From contig NC_053390.1 in the NCBI RefSeq assembly GCF_905171765.1, positions 139,905,468-139,969,467 of the forward strand: DNA of 64,000 bases, given 5' to 3'. The DNA is from Bufo bufo. Its lineage: Eukaryota; Chordata; Amphibia; Anura; Bufonidae. The translations under genes were made by a program, and so were the position numbers. This document shows positions 30,690-42,445 of this stretch, in pieces; within the stretch, counting starts at the first letter, position 1, and the number at the start of each line of letters is the position of its first letter. The notes beneath the pieces were generated by a model. That model ran no database searches. It was not told where the DNA came from and saw only the letters and a list, made by a program, of their open reading frames with translations.

Positions 30690-30869
30690 ACAGTTCAGAA
30701 GGAAAGATGTAGGGTAAAAAATATACATAAACTCCTTAATTGTATGTATACTAATGCCAGAAGCCTGACTAATAAAACTGGAGAACTGGAATTAGTGATG
30801 TATGAGAAGGACTATGACATAGTGGGAATAACTGAGACATGGCTGGATGATAGAAACAAAGAAACATAG
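30690..30869 (+). pseudogene. CR1 ORF2 start: endonuclease N-terminus, truncated
   Basis: The frame gives MYTNARSLTNKTGELE and YDIVGITETWLDD, the opening of an APE-type endonuclease. It is cut by the minus-strand LINE at about 30859. Unit 2 lacks about 21 bases within this stretch (TNKTGELE region), so the two units have diverged independently. Confidence 0.8.
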
Positions 30870-30945
30870 AATGTGTCGGCAGATAAGAACCGTTTGGCCT
30901 ATCTAGTCTGCCCAATATACTGAATACTATGGATAGCCCCTGGCC

Positions 30946-33715
30946 CTATCTTATATGAAGGATGGCCTTATGCCTATCCCATGCATGCTTAAACTCCTTC
31001 ACTGTATTTGCAGCTACCACTTCTGCAAGAAGGCTATTCCATGCATCCACTACTCTCTCAGTAAAGTAATACTTCCTGATATTACTTTTAAACCTTTGCC
31101 CCTCTAATTTAAAACTATGTCCTCCTCTAGCAGTTTTTCTTCTTTTAAATATTCTCTCCTCTTTTACCTTGATGATTCCCTTTATGTATTTAAAAGCTTC
31201 TATCATATCCCCGCTGTCTCGTCTTTCTTCCAAGCTATACATGTTAAGGTCCTTTAATTTTTCCTGGTAAGTTTTATCCTGCAATCCATGTACTAGTTTA
31301 CTAGCTCTTCTCTAAACTCTCTCCAAAGTATCAATATCCTTCTGGAGACATGGTCTCCAGTACTGAGCACAATACTCCACATGAGGTCTCACTAGTGCTC
31401 TGTAGAGCGGCATGAGCACCTCCCTCTTTCTACTGGTAATGCCTCTCCCTATACACCCAAGCATTCTGCTAGCATTTCCTGCTGCTCTATGACATTGTCT
31501 GCCTACCTTTAAGTCTTCTGAAATAATGACCCCTAAATCCCTTTCCTCAGATACTGAGGTTAGGACTGTATCACTGATTTTATATTCTGCTCTTGGGTTT
31601 TTACGCCCCAGGTGAATTATCTTGCACTTATCAACAGAAAATTTTAGTTGCCAGATTTTTGAGCAATCCTCTAGTTTTCTTAAATCCTTTTCCATTTGGT
31701 GTATCCCTCCAGGAACATCAACCCTGTTACAAATCTTTTTGTCATTAGCAAAAAGACACACCTTACCATCGAGGCCTTCTGCAATTTTGATGATAAAGAT
31801 ATTAAACAATATGGATCCCAAAACAGATCCCTGAGGTACCCCACTGGTAACAAGACCATGGTCTGAATATACTACATTGACTACAACCCTCTGTTGTCTG
31901 TACCTCAGCCACTGTCTAATCCATTCAACAATATGGGAGTCCAAGCACAAAGACTGCAATTTATTGATAAGCCTTCTATGTTGGACAGTATCAAAAGCCT
32001 TACTAAAGTCTAGATAAGCGATGTCTACTGCACCTCCGCCATCTATTATTTTAGTCACCCATTTAAAAAAAATATTAATATTAGTTTGACATGATCTCCC
32101 TTAAGTAAACCCATGTTGTTTTTCATCTTTCAATCCATGGGATTTTAGATGTTCCACAATCCTCTCCTTAAGTATGGTTTCCATTAATTTCACCACTATT
32201 GATGTCAGGCTTACTGGCCTATAGCTGCCCGATTCCTCCCAACTACCTTTCTTGTGAATGGGCACAACATTTGCTAATTTACAATCTTCTGGGAAGACTC
32301 CTGTTACCAGTGATTGGTTAAATAAATCTATTAATGGTTTTGCTAGTTCACCGCTAAGCTATTTTAATAGCTTTGCGTGTATCCCATCAGGCCCCTGTGA
32401 CGTATTTGTATTAATTTTAGACAGCTGACTTAGAACCTCTTCCTCTGTAAAGACACATGCATCAAAAGATTCATTAGTCTTCCTTCCTAACTGAGGTCCT
32501 TTTCCTTAATTTTCCTTTGTAAAAACTGAACAGAAGTATTCATTGAGGCAGTCAGCTAGTTCTTTATCTTCTTCCATATACCTTACTTATTTTGTTTTTA
32601 ATTTGTTAATTCCTTGTTTTAGTTTCCTAATTTCATTTATGTATCTGAAGTCTGTCTTATAGCTTTTTTTCACTGACTGAGCTAATTTCTCTTCTGCCTG
32701 TGCATTAAAGGCTCTTATAACTTGTTTGGCCTCTCTCTGCCTAATCTTAAAAATTTGCCTGTCATCCTCGTTTTTTTTTTAATAATTACTAAATACTATT
32801 TTTGTTTTGAATGATTTTGGCCTCTTCTGCTGAGTACCACAGTGGTCTCTTCCTTTTTTTTGCTTTTACTGACAAGCCTAATGCAATTATCTGTTGCCTT
32901 CAATAGTGCCACTTTTATGTAGTTCCATTTCTCCTGGACTCCATTGAAACTGTTCCAATATGATAGGGACTTGTTTACCACTAATATAATTTTAGAAAAG
33001 TTTTTCCAAAATCTAAAACTTTTGTTTTTCTGGGGTGTGACTCAGTCACTGTACTTATAGTAAACCAGACTGACTGGTGATCACTAGATCCCAAGCTTTC
33101 CCCTACAGTAATATCAGATACCAAATTCCCAAATCTAAAATGGCCTCCTTCCGGGTTGGCTCCTCCACTACTTGCTGTAGAGATAATCCCAGTAGGGAGT
33201 TTAGAATATCTGTACTCCTGGCAGAACTAGCTATTTTGGTTTTCCAGTTTACATCAGGAAGATTAAAGTCTCCCATAATGATAACTTCCCCTTTCAATGT
33301 CATTTTAGCTATTTCCTTAACTAGTAGATCATTTAATTCTTTGACTTGGCTAGGTGGTCTATATATCACACCTACACAAGTTACCTTATGATTATCAAGA
33401 TGCAAGGTAAACCAAACTGACTCTAGATTGGTCTTGCTAACTTGTATTAAATTAGATTTTATGCTATCTTTCACGTACAGGACCACCTTTCTTGCCTTCT
33501 CTGTCTTTCCTATATAGAGAGAACCCTGGTATTGTTATATCCCAGTCATTACTCCCATTGAACCATGTCTCAGTAACAGCCACTAAATCTATATTCTCAG
33601 ATGCCATTATAGACTCAAGTTCATTGATCTTATTCCCTAAACTGGGATTTCTTGCTGGGGATGGTCGTTTGCTGCGGTCCACATGCGGTGGGACTGCTCC
33701 CCCAATGAGAAACAC
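30946..33715 (-). pseudogene. L2/CR1-like ORF2: endonuclease and reverse transcriptase, broken
   Basis: In minus order, 33715-33464 encodes NKINELESIM and VAVTETWF. 33486-33103 gives GVIYRPP and VIIMGDFNLPDVNW of the APE endonuclease. After stop-ridden stretches, 32058-31312 gives [28 protein letters not shown] and CLFANDKK. 31284-30946 gives the C-terminal YFTERVVDAWNSLL segment. The reverse-transcriptase box reads FAND instead of FADD, losing a catalytic Asp. With several frameshifts, it is inactive. Confidence 0.88.
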
Positions 33716-34757
33716 GCTACAGTGTTTAGGGTCTGAGCAGTTCCCCCATATTGGCCACTATATTTCTGTGATTTTGTTCCATATGTATTGAATGTGCCTT
33801 CATCTGGCATTTAACATTCTTTTGCACCTGGTAGCCTCCATCACACGGTCTGATATGGGTGTGGCTTACAGTCTTGCTTTATTCACATTGCATTAGTTGT
33901 CCTGCTATGCGGTTGTGTGGAAGCTTGGCTGTGAGCTGGATTTCATCACCTTCAGACCGTGTTCACACCATAGTTAGCGTAGTGGTAGGACCCCTTGCCA
34001 TGCTGAGAGACCGTGACGTGGTGCATGAGGGGCTCCGATGTGTTCCCGACAGGAATATATTGGCAAAAGTCTCAGCTTTTAATATCTGCTTGTATGACTA
34101 GCTAGTATAGTCAGTCGCATATCCGTTTGGTTCATTTTCTTTCTGTGAATTATATATTTATATATTTTCATCCGCACAATGCTCCTTTTTGTGTAGTATG
34201 CCTTTGTTTTGCATGTGGACCGCGCCGGCATCCTCCATTGTACGCATTTTTTGTTGGGGATGGTCGTTTGCTGCGGTCCACATGCGGTGGGACTGCTCCC
34301 CCAATGAAAAACACGCTACAGTGTTTGGGGTATGAGCAGTTCCCCCATATTGGCCTCTATATTTCTGTGATTTTGTTCCATATGTATTGAATGTGCCTTC
34401 ACCTGGCATTAAACACTCTTTTGCACCTGGTAGCCTCCATCACACGGTCTGATATGGGTGTGGCTTACAGTCTTGCTTTATTCACATTGCATTAGTTGTC
34501 CTGCTATGCGGTTGTGTGGAAGCTTGGCTGTGAGCTGGATTTCATCACCTTCAGACCATGTTCACACCTTAGTTAGCGTAGTGGTAGGACCCCTTGCCAT
34601 GCTGAGAGACCATGACGTGGTGCATGAGGGGCTCCGATGTGTTCCTGACAGGAATATATTGGCAAAAGTCTCAGCTTTCAATATCTGCTTGTATGACTAG
34701 CTAGTATAGTCAGTCGCATATCCGTTAGGTGCATTTTTTTTTCTGTGATTTATAGCT
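33650..34757. repeat. 599-bp tandem duplication of unknown origin, about 1.8 copies
   Basis: TGGTCGTTTGCTGCGGTCCA begins at 33662 and again at 34261, and the two copies stay similar for about 480 bp (TGTTTAGGGTCTGAGC, GCTATGCGGTTGTGTGG, CATATCCGTT). It separates the broken ORF1 from ORF2 of the minus-strand LINE. It looks like a later insertion, but I recognise no terminal signature. Confidence 0.75.
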
Positions 34758-34850
34758 TGTCATCTCTTAACCTATGTGGTACTATCATCTTCTGGCATTG
34801 TTCCGGTGGGCAGTCGGACTGTGAGATTATCACTCTTTTGCCCCCCTTTC

Positions 34851-35654
34851 CTAGTTTAAATGCTCCTTAGCAAATACTTTGAACTGTTCACTGAGGGCAT
34901 TCGTTCCCTTGAAAGAAAGATGCAAACCACTTTCTTGTACAGTTCTTTTCCATTCCAACGAGAGCTAACATGAGACACAAAGCCAAACCCTTGGTTCAGA
35001 CACCATTCACCAAGCCATACATTGAATTCCTTAATGCACATCTTCCTGTCATGCTGAAGGTTATGCACAGGAAAAACTGCAGAGAATAAAAACAGTTGAT
35101 GCAACCTCCCGTATATCATTTCCAAGTGTGTGCAAAGCTTCCTTCACCTTTGAAACCTCATTGCAAGTCAGATCATTTGTCCCAAGATGGACAATAAGAT
35201 CCACCTCCCTTTCCTGCTTTGCTTGCCTAACAATATTAAGGATGCGTCATCTGTCCCTGCTAGCGGTAGCACCATGGAGACATCTCACAAAACCATTTTC
35301 CTCAAACTTCACACCTCTTATGATAGACTTGCTCACCAACAGCTGCTTACTATCAGTCCTCACCTTATCCTTTTTGTCTTTGGCTGCAGTCTTGCATACT
35401 TTAGGCATGGGAGATGATTGTTCCTCACCCACTGTGCCTGAGCCATCCTCCATGTTGCTTTTGCTCTCTGAAAGTGCTGCAAATGAATTATGGAGAGCCA
35501 CAGACGGTGGGACATGTCTTCTATCAACAACTTTCAGTCTACCAGAACCTATAGTAACCCATCTTCCATTTCTAGGGGGCCTCTGTGGCAGTGGCATTGC
35601 AACATTCCCAGTTTGAGTTTGTTTAACAGTTAACTTACAAATCTCAGATTTCAA
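34851..35654 (-). pseudogene. L2/CR1-like ORF1 with esterase domain, frameshifted
   Basis: On the minus strand, 35654-35247 contains KSIIRG, equivalent to GDSIIRG but with D lost. Another frame gives HLGTNDL (near 35190). Downstream, FNVWLGEWC is followed by a shifted SGLHLS block and a stop at about 34851. These are the three SGNH blocks of CR1/L2 ORF1 spread over different frames, so the gene is dead. Confidence 0.8.
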
Positions 35655-35917
35655 TAATGTGATTTCCTACTGCATTATAGAGCGCTGTCTACAGATCAGA
35701 CAGCATCCAAACCTCTGAAGAGTGGAACCTGAAATAAAAGCACAACAATTCCTGCACAGAACCAGGTCTGCCATTTTAAAGAGGGGAAAGATTTTAAACA
35801 AACAAATCTTACTTTTTTAGATTGTATACACCTCCAGATTACCTCCAGATTACCTCCTGAGTATCTCCTGAATATCTCAGATGCACTTATAAATGCAGCA
35901 CTTGAGAATGCAGTAAG

Positions 35918-36033
35918 CTGATGACTATGACTAGGCAGTTAATGTAAAAGGTTACAGTTTGTTTAGAAAGGATTGTCAAAGCCGGAGAGGGGTAGGGGTC
36001 TGCCTTTATATAAAGTCCTGTCTAAAGCCCACA
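35918..36033 (+). mobile_element. CR1 (unit 1) ORF2 fragment
   Basis: CTATGACTAGGCAGTTAATG through CTGTCTAAAGCCCACA matches the unit 2 CR1 at 43632-43742. It continues the element cut at 30859 and ends where the minus-strand CR1 begins. Confidence 0.85.
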
Positions 36034-37234
36034 TTACATAGTAACATAGTACATAAGGCCGAAAAAAGACATCTGTCCATCCAGTTCGGCCTGTTATCCT
36101 GCAAGTTGATCCAGAGGAAGGCAAAAAAAATAAAACTGAGGTAGAAGCCAATTTTCCCCACTTTAGGGGAATAAAAAAATCCTTCCCGACTCCAATCAGG
36201 CAATCAGAATAACTCCCTGGATCAACGACCCCTCTCTAGTAGCTATAGCCTGTAATATTATTACACTCCAGAAATACATCCAGGCCCCTCTTGAATTCCT
36301 TTATTGTACTCACCATCACCACCTCCTCAGGCAGAGAGTTCCATAGTCTCACTGCTCTTACCGTAAAGAATCCTTTTCTATATTTGTGTACAAACCTTCT
36401 TTCGTCCAGACGCAGAGGATGTCCCCTCGTCACAGTCACAGTCCTGGGGATAAATAGATAATGGGATAGATCTCTGTACTGACCCCTGATATATTTATAC
36501 ATATTAATTAGATCTCCCTCGTGAATAACCCTAATGTTGATAATCTTTCAGGGTACTGTAGTTGCCCCATTCCAGTTATTACTTTAGTTGCCCTCCTCTG
36601 GACCTTCTCCAGCTCTGCTATGTCTGCCTTGTTTACAGGAGCCCAGAACTGTACACAGTACTCCATGTGTGATCTGACTAGCGAATTGTAAAGTGGTAGG
36701 ACTATGTTCTTATCACGAGCATCTATGCCCCTTCTGATGCAACCCATTATTTTATTGGCCTTGGCAGCAGCTGCCTGACACTGGTTTTTGCAGCTTAGTT
36801 TGCTGTTTATTAAAATTCCTAGATCCTTTTCCATGTCAGTGTTACCGAGTGTTTTAACATTTAGTATGTACGGGTGACTTGCATTATTCCTTCCCATGTG
36901 CATAACTTTACATTTGTCAGTGTTAAACCTCATCTGCCACTTATCTGCCCAAGCCTCCAATCTATCCAGATCCCTCTGTAGTAGTATACTGTCCTCTTCA
37001 GTGTAAATTACTTTACACAGTTTAGTGTCATCTGCGAAAATTGATACTTTACTATGCAAGCCTTCTACAAGATCATTAATAAATATATTGGAGAATAGGG
37101 CCCAATACTGACCCCTGAGGTACCCCACTAGTGACAGTGACCCAATCTGAGTGTGTACCGTTAATAACCAGTGCCATCTTAAGAGCATTATAGGCCCCCG
37201 GGCAATACAGTGCACTGGGGCCCTGTCTACACAA

Positions 37235-37519
37235 TCACGCACTAGAATAAAAATGCAAATTATCAATAAGGCGATATTTATTGGGCATTTCCTCTTGTGG
37301 ATTTTCCCCAGCAGTAGGATCAGGTAATGATACCATTGGTATTTCTGCTGGAATTGGAGTGCATGTAGATGTGGATGCTACATCTGGAGGAGCAGAACTA
37401 CAGGCTGACGTTGCACCTGGATTGAGCCAAGATGTTAGTTTTGGAAGTTTGCACATTTTCTCTTTCTCCTCTGCAGCCTTTTTCCTCTTCTGTGCTCCAC
37501 TCAAAACATTACGTTTCAT
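37235..37519 (-). pseudogene. hAT transposase N-terminal remnant
   Basis: The frame begins MKRNVLSGAQKRKKAAEEKE, matching the basic SGAxKRKK opening common to one hAT transposase group. It then runs through a Pro/Ser/Thr linker to a stop. BED/TTF finger, catalytic and dimerisation regions are missing. Confidence 0.7.
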
Positions 37520-37887
37520 TTCTGCACTAAAGGTTATTTTCACCAACACGTAATAAACTTTATTTTTCCTCACCTTTTTTACACTTCCTCGAACGAGTGG
37601 CAACTCTAAGATTGCTATATAAGGGGGACACATAAGATATTACAGTCAAAACTTGAGGGGCACTAATAACTTAAAGTGGATGTAAACCCAAACATTTTTT
37701 TTTTTTGTGATGTCACAATGTAGAGTACCCAGGCAGTACACACGCCACTCCAACATTAATACCCACCAGCACCAGCAGTACCCACACCAGCATTACCCAC
37801 CAGCACCAGAGTGTGTGTACATTTATATATATATCTATATTTATTTCGTTTTTTTAGTTGTATGATTAAAGTGGATGTAAACCCCCA

Positions 37888-38250
37888 AGTATGCAGTATA
37901 GCACCCTATAGTATACAGCACCACACAGTATGCAGTATAGCACCCTATAGTATACAGCACCACACAGTATGCAGTATAGCACCCTATAGTATACAGCACC
38001 ACACAGTATGCAGTATAGCACCCTATAGTATACAGCACCACACAGTATGCAGTATAGCACCCTATAGTATACAGCACCACACAGTATGCAGTATAGCACC
38101 CTATAGTATACAGCACCACACAGTATGCAGTATAGCACCCTATAGTATACAGCACCACACAGTATGCAGTATAGCACCCTATAGTATACAGCACCACACA
38201 GTATGCAGTATAGCACCCTATAGTATACAGCACCACACAGTATGCAGTTT
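37888..38250. repeat. 39-bp tandem array, about 9 copies
   Basis: AGTATGCAGTATAGCACCCT recurs every 39 bp (for example 37927, 37966). Because 39 is 13 codons, open frames exist on both strands (SIAPYSIQHHTVC and its shadows). They are repeat artefacts. The array lies inside the hAT. Confidence 0.95.
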
Positions 38251-38695
38251 AGCACCCCACACTATACAGTACCCCACAGTATATAGTAGAGCAGTATAGA
38301 CCCCCACACTATACAGCACCTCACTGTATACAGCACCCCAAACTATACACGATACAGCCCCCCACACTATACAGTACAGCACTCTACACTATACCGCACC
38401 CACAGTATACAGCCCCCCACACTATACAGTACAGCAGTATAGCACTCCCCCCACTATACAGCCCCCCCCCACACTATACAGGCCCCCCACACTATACAGG
38501 CCCCCCACACTATACAGCCCACCACACAGTATACAGGCCACCCCCCCCCCACACACAGTATACAGCCCACCACACAATATACAGCCCATTACACAATATA
38601 TAGCCCACCACACAATATACAGCCCACCACACAGTATACAGGCCCCCACACAGTATACAGCCCCCCACACAGTACACAGCACCCCACTATACAGT
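38251..38695. repeat. Degenerate CACACTATACAGC-rich low-complexity tract
   Basis: Words such as CACACTATACAG and CCCCCCACAC appear irregularly. They look like decayed relatives of the adjacent 39-bp unit. Confidence 0.8.
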
Positions 38696-38815
38696 AGTTT
38701 ACAGTATATTAAAATAACAACCCCATGTCACCTTTTTCTGATGTAATCTTTACACAGAAAAGCTCCACAGTTAACTTCTGCAACACTCCTGATAGGACCT
38801 GTGATGACTTCATAG

Positions 38816-38853
38816 CCATGTGACCAGTAATTGCTAGGTTACTGGTCACATGG
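38816..38853. repeat. Perfect 15-bp-arm hairpin
   Basis: CCATGTGACCAGTAA (38816-38830) and TTACTGGTCACATGG (38839-38853) are exact complements around an 8-base loop. Confidence 0.9.
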
Positions 38854-39774
38854 TAATGATGTCATTAAGGTCCTAGATCAAAACTCATTAAGGTCCTAGA
38901 ATTAAGATCATTAACACAGTACGATCATGATGCCTGTGTAGCCGACAGCCTGACACCCGGGGCAGTAGCTAGCAGGGCTCAAGAGGCAGCTGCCTTGGGC
39001 CCCCCCAGGAGCAACTGGGCCCAGGGCAGCTGCCCCTTTTGCCCCTTGGTAAAGACGGCCCTGGCGGCAACGCTGCTAAATGACGGTTGGGAAGTTGGCT
39101 GGTGGGTTCACTGGGCAGGCGGGCCCCCAGGCAAGTGGGGCCCCCGGGCAACTGCCCAGCGTGCCCATTCGAAAAGACGGCCCTGTTAATAACCACCCTC
39201 TGTTTTCTATCATTGAGCCAGTTACTTACCCACATACAGACGTTTTCTCCCAGTCCGAGCATTCTCATTTTATATACTAACCTTTTATGCGGTACAGTGT
39301 CAAATGCTTTGGAGAAGTCCAGATATACGACATCCGTTGATTTGCCGCTGTCAAGTCTAGAACTTACCTCCTCATAGGAACTGATTAGTTTGGCATGACC
39401 GATCCCTTACGAAGCCATGTTGATATGGCGTTATTTGCTTATTTCCGTTGAGAAGATATAAGTGAGGGACATGAACAAGTGATGTTATTTTCCTCCTCTA
39501 AAACCTAGGTGTGTCTTATCATCTGGTGCGTCTTATAAAGCGAAATATACAGTATTTCTGCCAGATTAAAAACTTTCGTTTTTTTTACAAATTCATCTGA
39601 TACACTTGATAATGTTTCTGCACAGATGATGATTGTGCTGCTTACATATTCACACATGTATTTTGCATTATCTCTTTTATGGAAAATCCCACATTTGTAA
39701 TATTCATGGAAAATTTTAATCCAAGCAAAAAAAAATTCTTCATCACCATCATGCTGAAAAAGTCAGATGGTTAA

Positions 39775-40066
39775 AGGGGTTGTCCTCTTTTTTATATTGA
39801 TGACCTACGAGCACTTCTCTTCATTGTTTATCTGCTCGCCATCACATCTGCATCATTGAGCAAGTGTAATTACAACTACGCCATCCCTTTCACTTCAATG
39901 GGACGACTTTCTTTTCAAGTGAATAGAATGGAGCTGTCACAATGAAGAAAATGGGGATGGTGGAGTTGTAGTTACGCAAGCAGGTAAACAGTGACGACAA
40001 CACAGCGTTCTCTTCAAACAGCTGATCTGCAGAGGTGGTCATAAATATAAAAAACTGACAACCCCT
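39775..40066. mobile_element. TTAA-flanked piggyBac-type MITE (unit 1)
   Basis: The ends AGGGGTTGTC and GACAACCCCT sit directly between two TTAA sites (39771-39774 and 40067-40070). The 292-bp interior is non-coding. Unit 2 carries the same insertion at 51446-51728, so it predates the duplication. Confidence 0.85.
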
Positions 40067-40070
40067 TTAA

Positions 40071-40824
40071 TTATGAGTAGGAAAATCTCTCTCATATGTG
40101 CCCATTATCAAGTCATAGGAAGACAAATTACAATGTGTAATTATCAAGACGAACTGTTCTTTTATAATGTATTTTTATATAAATGAATAGTACAGAAACT
40201 TCACATCTTATTAGAAACATGTTTCCTTTTCCTCTTATCAGACTCTTCTTTTGCTCCTTCCTCCTCTTCACTAACTCTCAGTTCACTGCTCAGATCCATG
40301 TTTAGTGGGCTGCCTGCTCACTGTAGGATCAGATTACATAAAAGTCCATGGAGAAGGGAGTGGGAGATGAGTAGAAGGGAGGGGTTGCCGTAGACAGGCA
40401 ATACACAGAGATAGAGAGGCTGCTGCTGATTTATATACAACTTACTATCTTAATTAACTACTGGATATTATTAAGTGTTCTTGCATGGCAAGACTACTTA
40501 CTGTTATCTCACATATATTTCTATTATTATAGCCAAATTTACCACTCTAACTCCTCCCACAGTTTTTACACTACATAGACAGTAATATACCGAAACATGC
40601 GGATTGATTCCGATTGGTTTTCTATAACTATGTGGAACGTTTCGCCGAATGGTTCACGAAATATCAGCGTTTTTGTGGCGAAATTGGTCCCATAGGAATG
40701 AATGGCGGAATGTTCAAAACTAGAGTGGGAGCTCACTAAAGCTAGAGTGGGAGCTAAAAAATAAGGACATGATTTCTAAACTGCTACCACTCCCTCATTT
40801 TCAAGCCCACCTACACCAACCTCT
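40071..40824. other. Unit 1 3' flank; no gene recognised
   Basis: This non-coding stretch aligns with 51733-52495 in unit 2. Unit 1 lacks about 28 bases after GACGAA that unit 2 keeps. I see no conserved reading frame. Confidence 0.6.
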
Positions 40825-40827
40825 TTA

Positions 40828-41339
40828 GGCTTCCTGCAAACGAACATTTTTTTTTCCGTTTTTTGCGTTCCGTATATGGACCATATACGGAACCATTCAT
40901 TTCAATGGATCCGCAAAAAAAAGAGGAAGGTACTCCGTATGCCTTCCATTTCCATATTTCCTTTCCGTTCAAACATAGAACATGTCCTATTATTGCCCGC
41001 AAATCACGTTCCGTGGCTCCATTCAAGTCAATGGTTCCACAAAAAAAACTGAATGCATACGGAATGCATCCGTATGTTTTCCTTATCCGTTCCGTTTTTG
41101 CGGAACCATCTATTGAAAATGTTTAGCCCAACTAAATTTTTTAGTGTACTTACTGTTTAAACATTATTGTATGCTTCCGTTTCCGTTTGCGATCCGCAAA
41201 AACGGATCACAAACGGAAACCAAACGGAAAAACGGAACAGAAGCGGAACGGAAACGAAAACACTACTGAAACAAAAAAAACTGAAAAACGGATCTGTTTA
41301 AAACGGACCGCAAAACCCTACGGTCGTGTGCAGGAGGCC
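40828..41339. mobile_element. Harbinger-type MITE, unit 2 copy, complete
   Basis: The ends GGCTTCCTGC and GCAGGAGGCC are flanked by TTA (40825-40827 and 41340-41342), the PIF/Harbinger target. The 512-bp interior is full of short GGAAC and TCCGTTTCC words and inverted segments, and is non-coding. Confidence 0.85.
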
Positions 41340-42445
41340 TTAAGGAGATATTGAGATTTTATTTTTGTAACGAAAGGTGCTTCTAGATTCAATCTTTTCT
41401 ATATTTCTATTTATATTAAAATCAGTGTGTATATAGTCACATAACACTGACATATTCTGTAGTTCTGTACCGAGATTGTCACCATTCTTAACAATCTATA
41501 AGAAACTATATAAACTGTATACATGGGCTAAAAGATTTTTTAAAAATACTGTATTTTCCACTTTATAAGACACACTTTTTTCGCCCAAAAGGTGGGGGAA
41601 AATCTCAGTGCATCCTATAAACGAAATACTAGTGAGCGCTTCCATTATTGATGCACTCACTATTATGCAGTCGCTGGAAGGGAAGCTCTGTCGCACATGC
41701 ACCTTTCCCTGCTTGATCTTTTCCGGGGGCCACATTGCACTGTCGCAACTGCATAGAGCATCAGGATCAAGTGCACACACTATGACCTGACACTGCATAC
41801 AGTCAGGTGACAGTGCAGCGCGGGCTCAGAGAACATCAGGGAGTGCGACTGCAGCAGAGACCCCTAGACCTGGAGAGTAGCGATGGAGCAGGAAAGGTAA
41901 GTGAATTATTTTTTTTTTATATATCTGATAGGCATCTGATCTGAAGTCTGACTTAGGGCGGTGTGATGTGAGCTCTGAAGGGTGTCTGATCTAAATTGGG
42001 GGTCTGATCTGAGGTCTGACATAGGGGTTCTGATCTGAGGTTTAATATGGGGCTCTTATCTAAGGTCTGATATGGGGGTCTGATCTGAAGTCTGATGAAG
42101 ACTGAGGGTGTAGTTTAAGGTTCTGATAAAGATTGGGTGTCTGTTCTGAGGTCTAATGAAAAATATTTTTGAATCCAAAGGAAACAAAATAGGCTGGTTT
42201 TGAGAGATCCATTTATATAAGCAGGCATATAGCGCGAGTTTGCGCGTCGCGTGCTTGATTTAAGTGTGTGTTTGTATAAGTGTGCGACTTTTGATTCAGG
42301 GACTTCAGATTCAGGGACTTCAGTGGGCGACTGCAGTAAATCAGTTTCTTATTACTGCATTATATTGTATTTTTCGCTTCCGTTGTGTAATCCCCATTTA
42401 GTACGTGTTCCATTATTAACAGTGCAGTCCAGTGCACATCTTGTC

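Larger units (their letters stand above)
27836..30859 (+). mobile_element. CR1 LINE, unit 1 copy, 5' portion
   Basis: The 5' UTR (ATAGCGCGAGTTTGCGCG block), ORF1 and the first codons of ORF2 match the unit 2 CR1 starting at about 42185. The DD37E transposon (28003-29560) splits the leader, and a minus-strand LINE cuts ORF2 at about 30859. Further pieces remain at 35918-36033 and about 39450-39490, after which the rest of ORF2 is deleted. Confidence 0.88.
30860..35917 (-). mobile_element. L2/CR1-like LINE on minus strand, near full length
   Basis: Its 3' end (TTCTTATCTGCCGACACATT then CTATGTTTCTTTG, read on minus) lies at about 30860 and its 5' end near 35917. ORF1 and ORF2 are both recognisable. 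It interrupts the unit 1 CR1: unit 2 reads straight through from GGCTGGATGATA to ACTATGACTAGG at about 43620. A short imperfect duplication (CTGGATGA/CTGATGA) flanks it. Confidence 0.85.
37169..39185 (-). mobile_element. hAT transposon with degenerate interior and 39-bp array
   Basis: Terminal repeats CAGTGCCATCTT and, inward from the right, CAGGGCCGTCTT are flanked by the identical 8-bp duplication TTAATAAC (37161-37168 and 39186-39193). The surrounding CR1 sequence continues on both sides. Only a transposase N-terminus remains. Much of the interior is tandem repeat. A second AGACGGCCCTG end-like word near 39053 suggests a nested or duplicated terminus. Confidence 0.9.
36236..39433 (-). pseudogene. 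CR1 ORF2 reverse transcriptase, C-terminal half, interrupted
   Basis: Visible on minus are [21 protein letters not shown] (in 37266-36508, FADD box intact), KCKVMHMGRNN, MGCIRRGIDARDKN and AELEKVQRRATKVI. 36502-36236 gives YRDLSHYLFIPR and RAVRLWNSLPEEVV, the typical CR1 C-terminus. An upstream part is at 39433-39186, beyond the hAT. There are frameshifts between segments and the 5' half is absent. Confidence 0.85.
36034..39452 (-). mobile_element. CR1 LINE on minus strand, 5'-truncated, containing a hAT
   Basis: The minus-strand 3' end, with the CATAGTAACATAG-type tail, is at 36034. ORF2 sequence runs to 37168 and resumes at 39186-39452 after a hAT insertion. It lies inside the plus-strand CR1 of unit 1, whose next bases (GAGAAGATATAAGTGAG) appear at about 39450. 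Confidence 0.88.
27189..39554. mobile_element. MITE with GTATTTTCCGC/GACGCAC-type ends, unit 1, hosting nested LINEs
   Basis: The left end ATACTGTATTTTCCGCTTT (27189) pairs with the right end TATAAAGCGAAATATACAGT (to about 39554). Everything between about 27836 and 39500 is CR1 plus later insertions. The same MITE hosts the CR1 in unit 2 (41548-48677). Superfamily unknown to me. Confidence 0.7.
24509..40827. repeat. Tandem segmental duplication, unit 1
   Basis: Unit 1 shares with unit 2, in the same order, a Harbinger-type MITE, a 180-bp spacer, a second MITE holding a CR1 LINE, about 200 bp of further flank, a TTAA MITE and about 750 bp of 3' flank. Unit-specific insertions account for most of its extra length. 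Its left edge lies inside the first MITE, whose 5' part is missing. Confidence 0.8.

Noticed and set aside
37811..38299. Tyr/Cys-rich and Ser/Ile/Ala-rich repeat frames
   Set aside because: They derive from the 39-bp tandem array (13 codons) inside a hAT.
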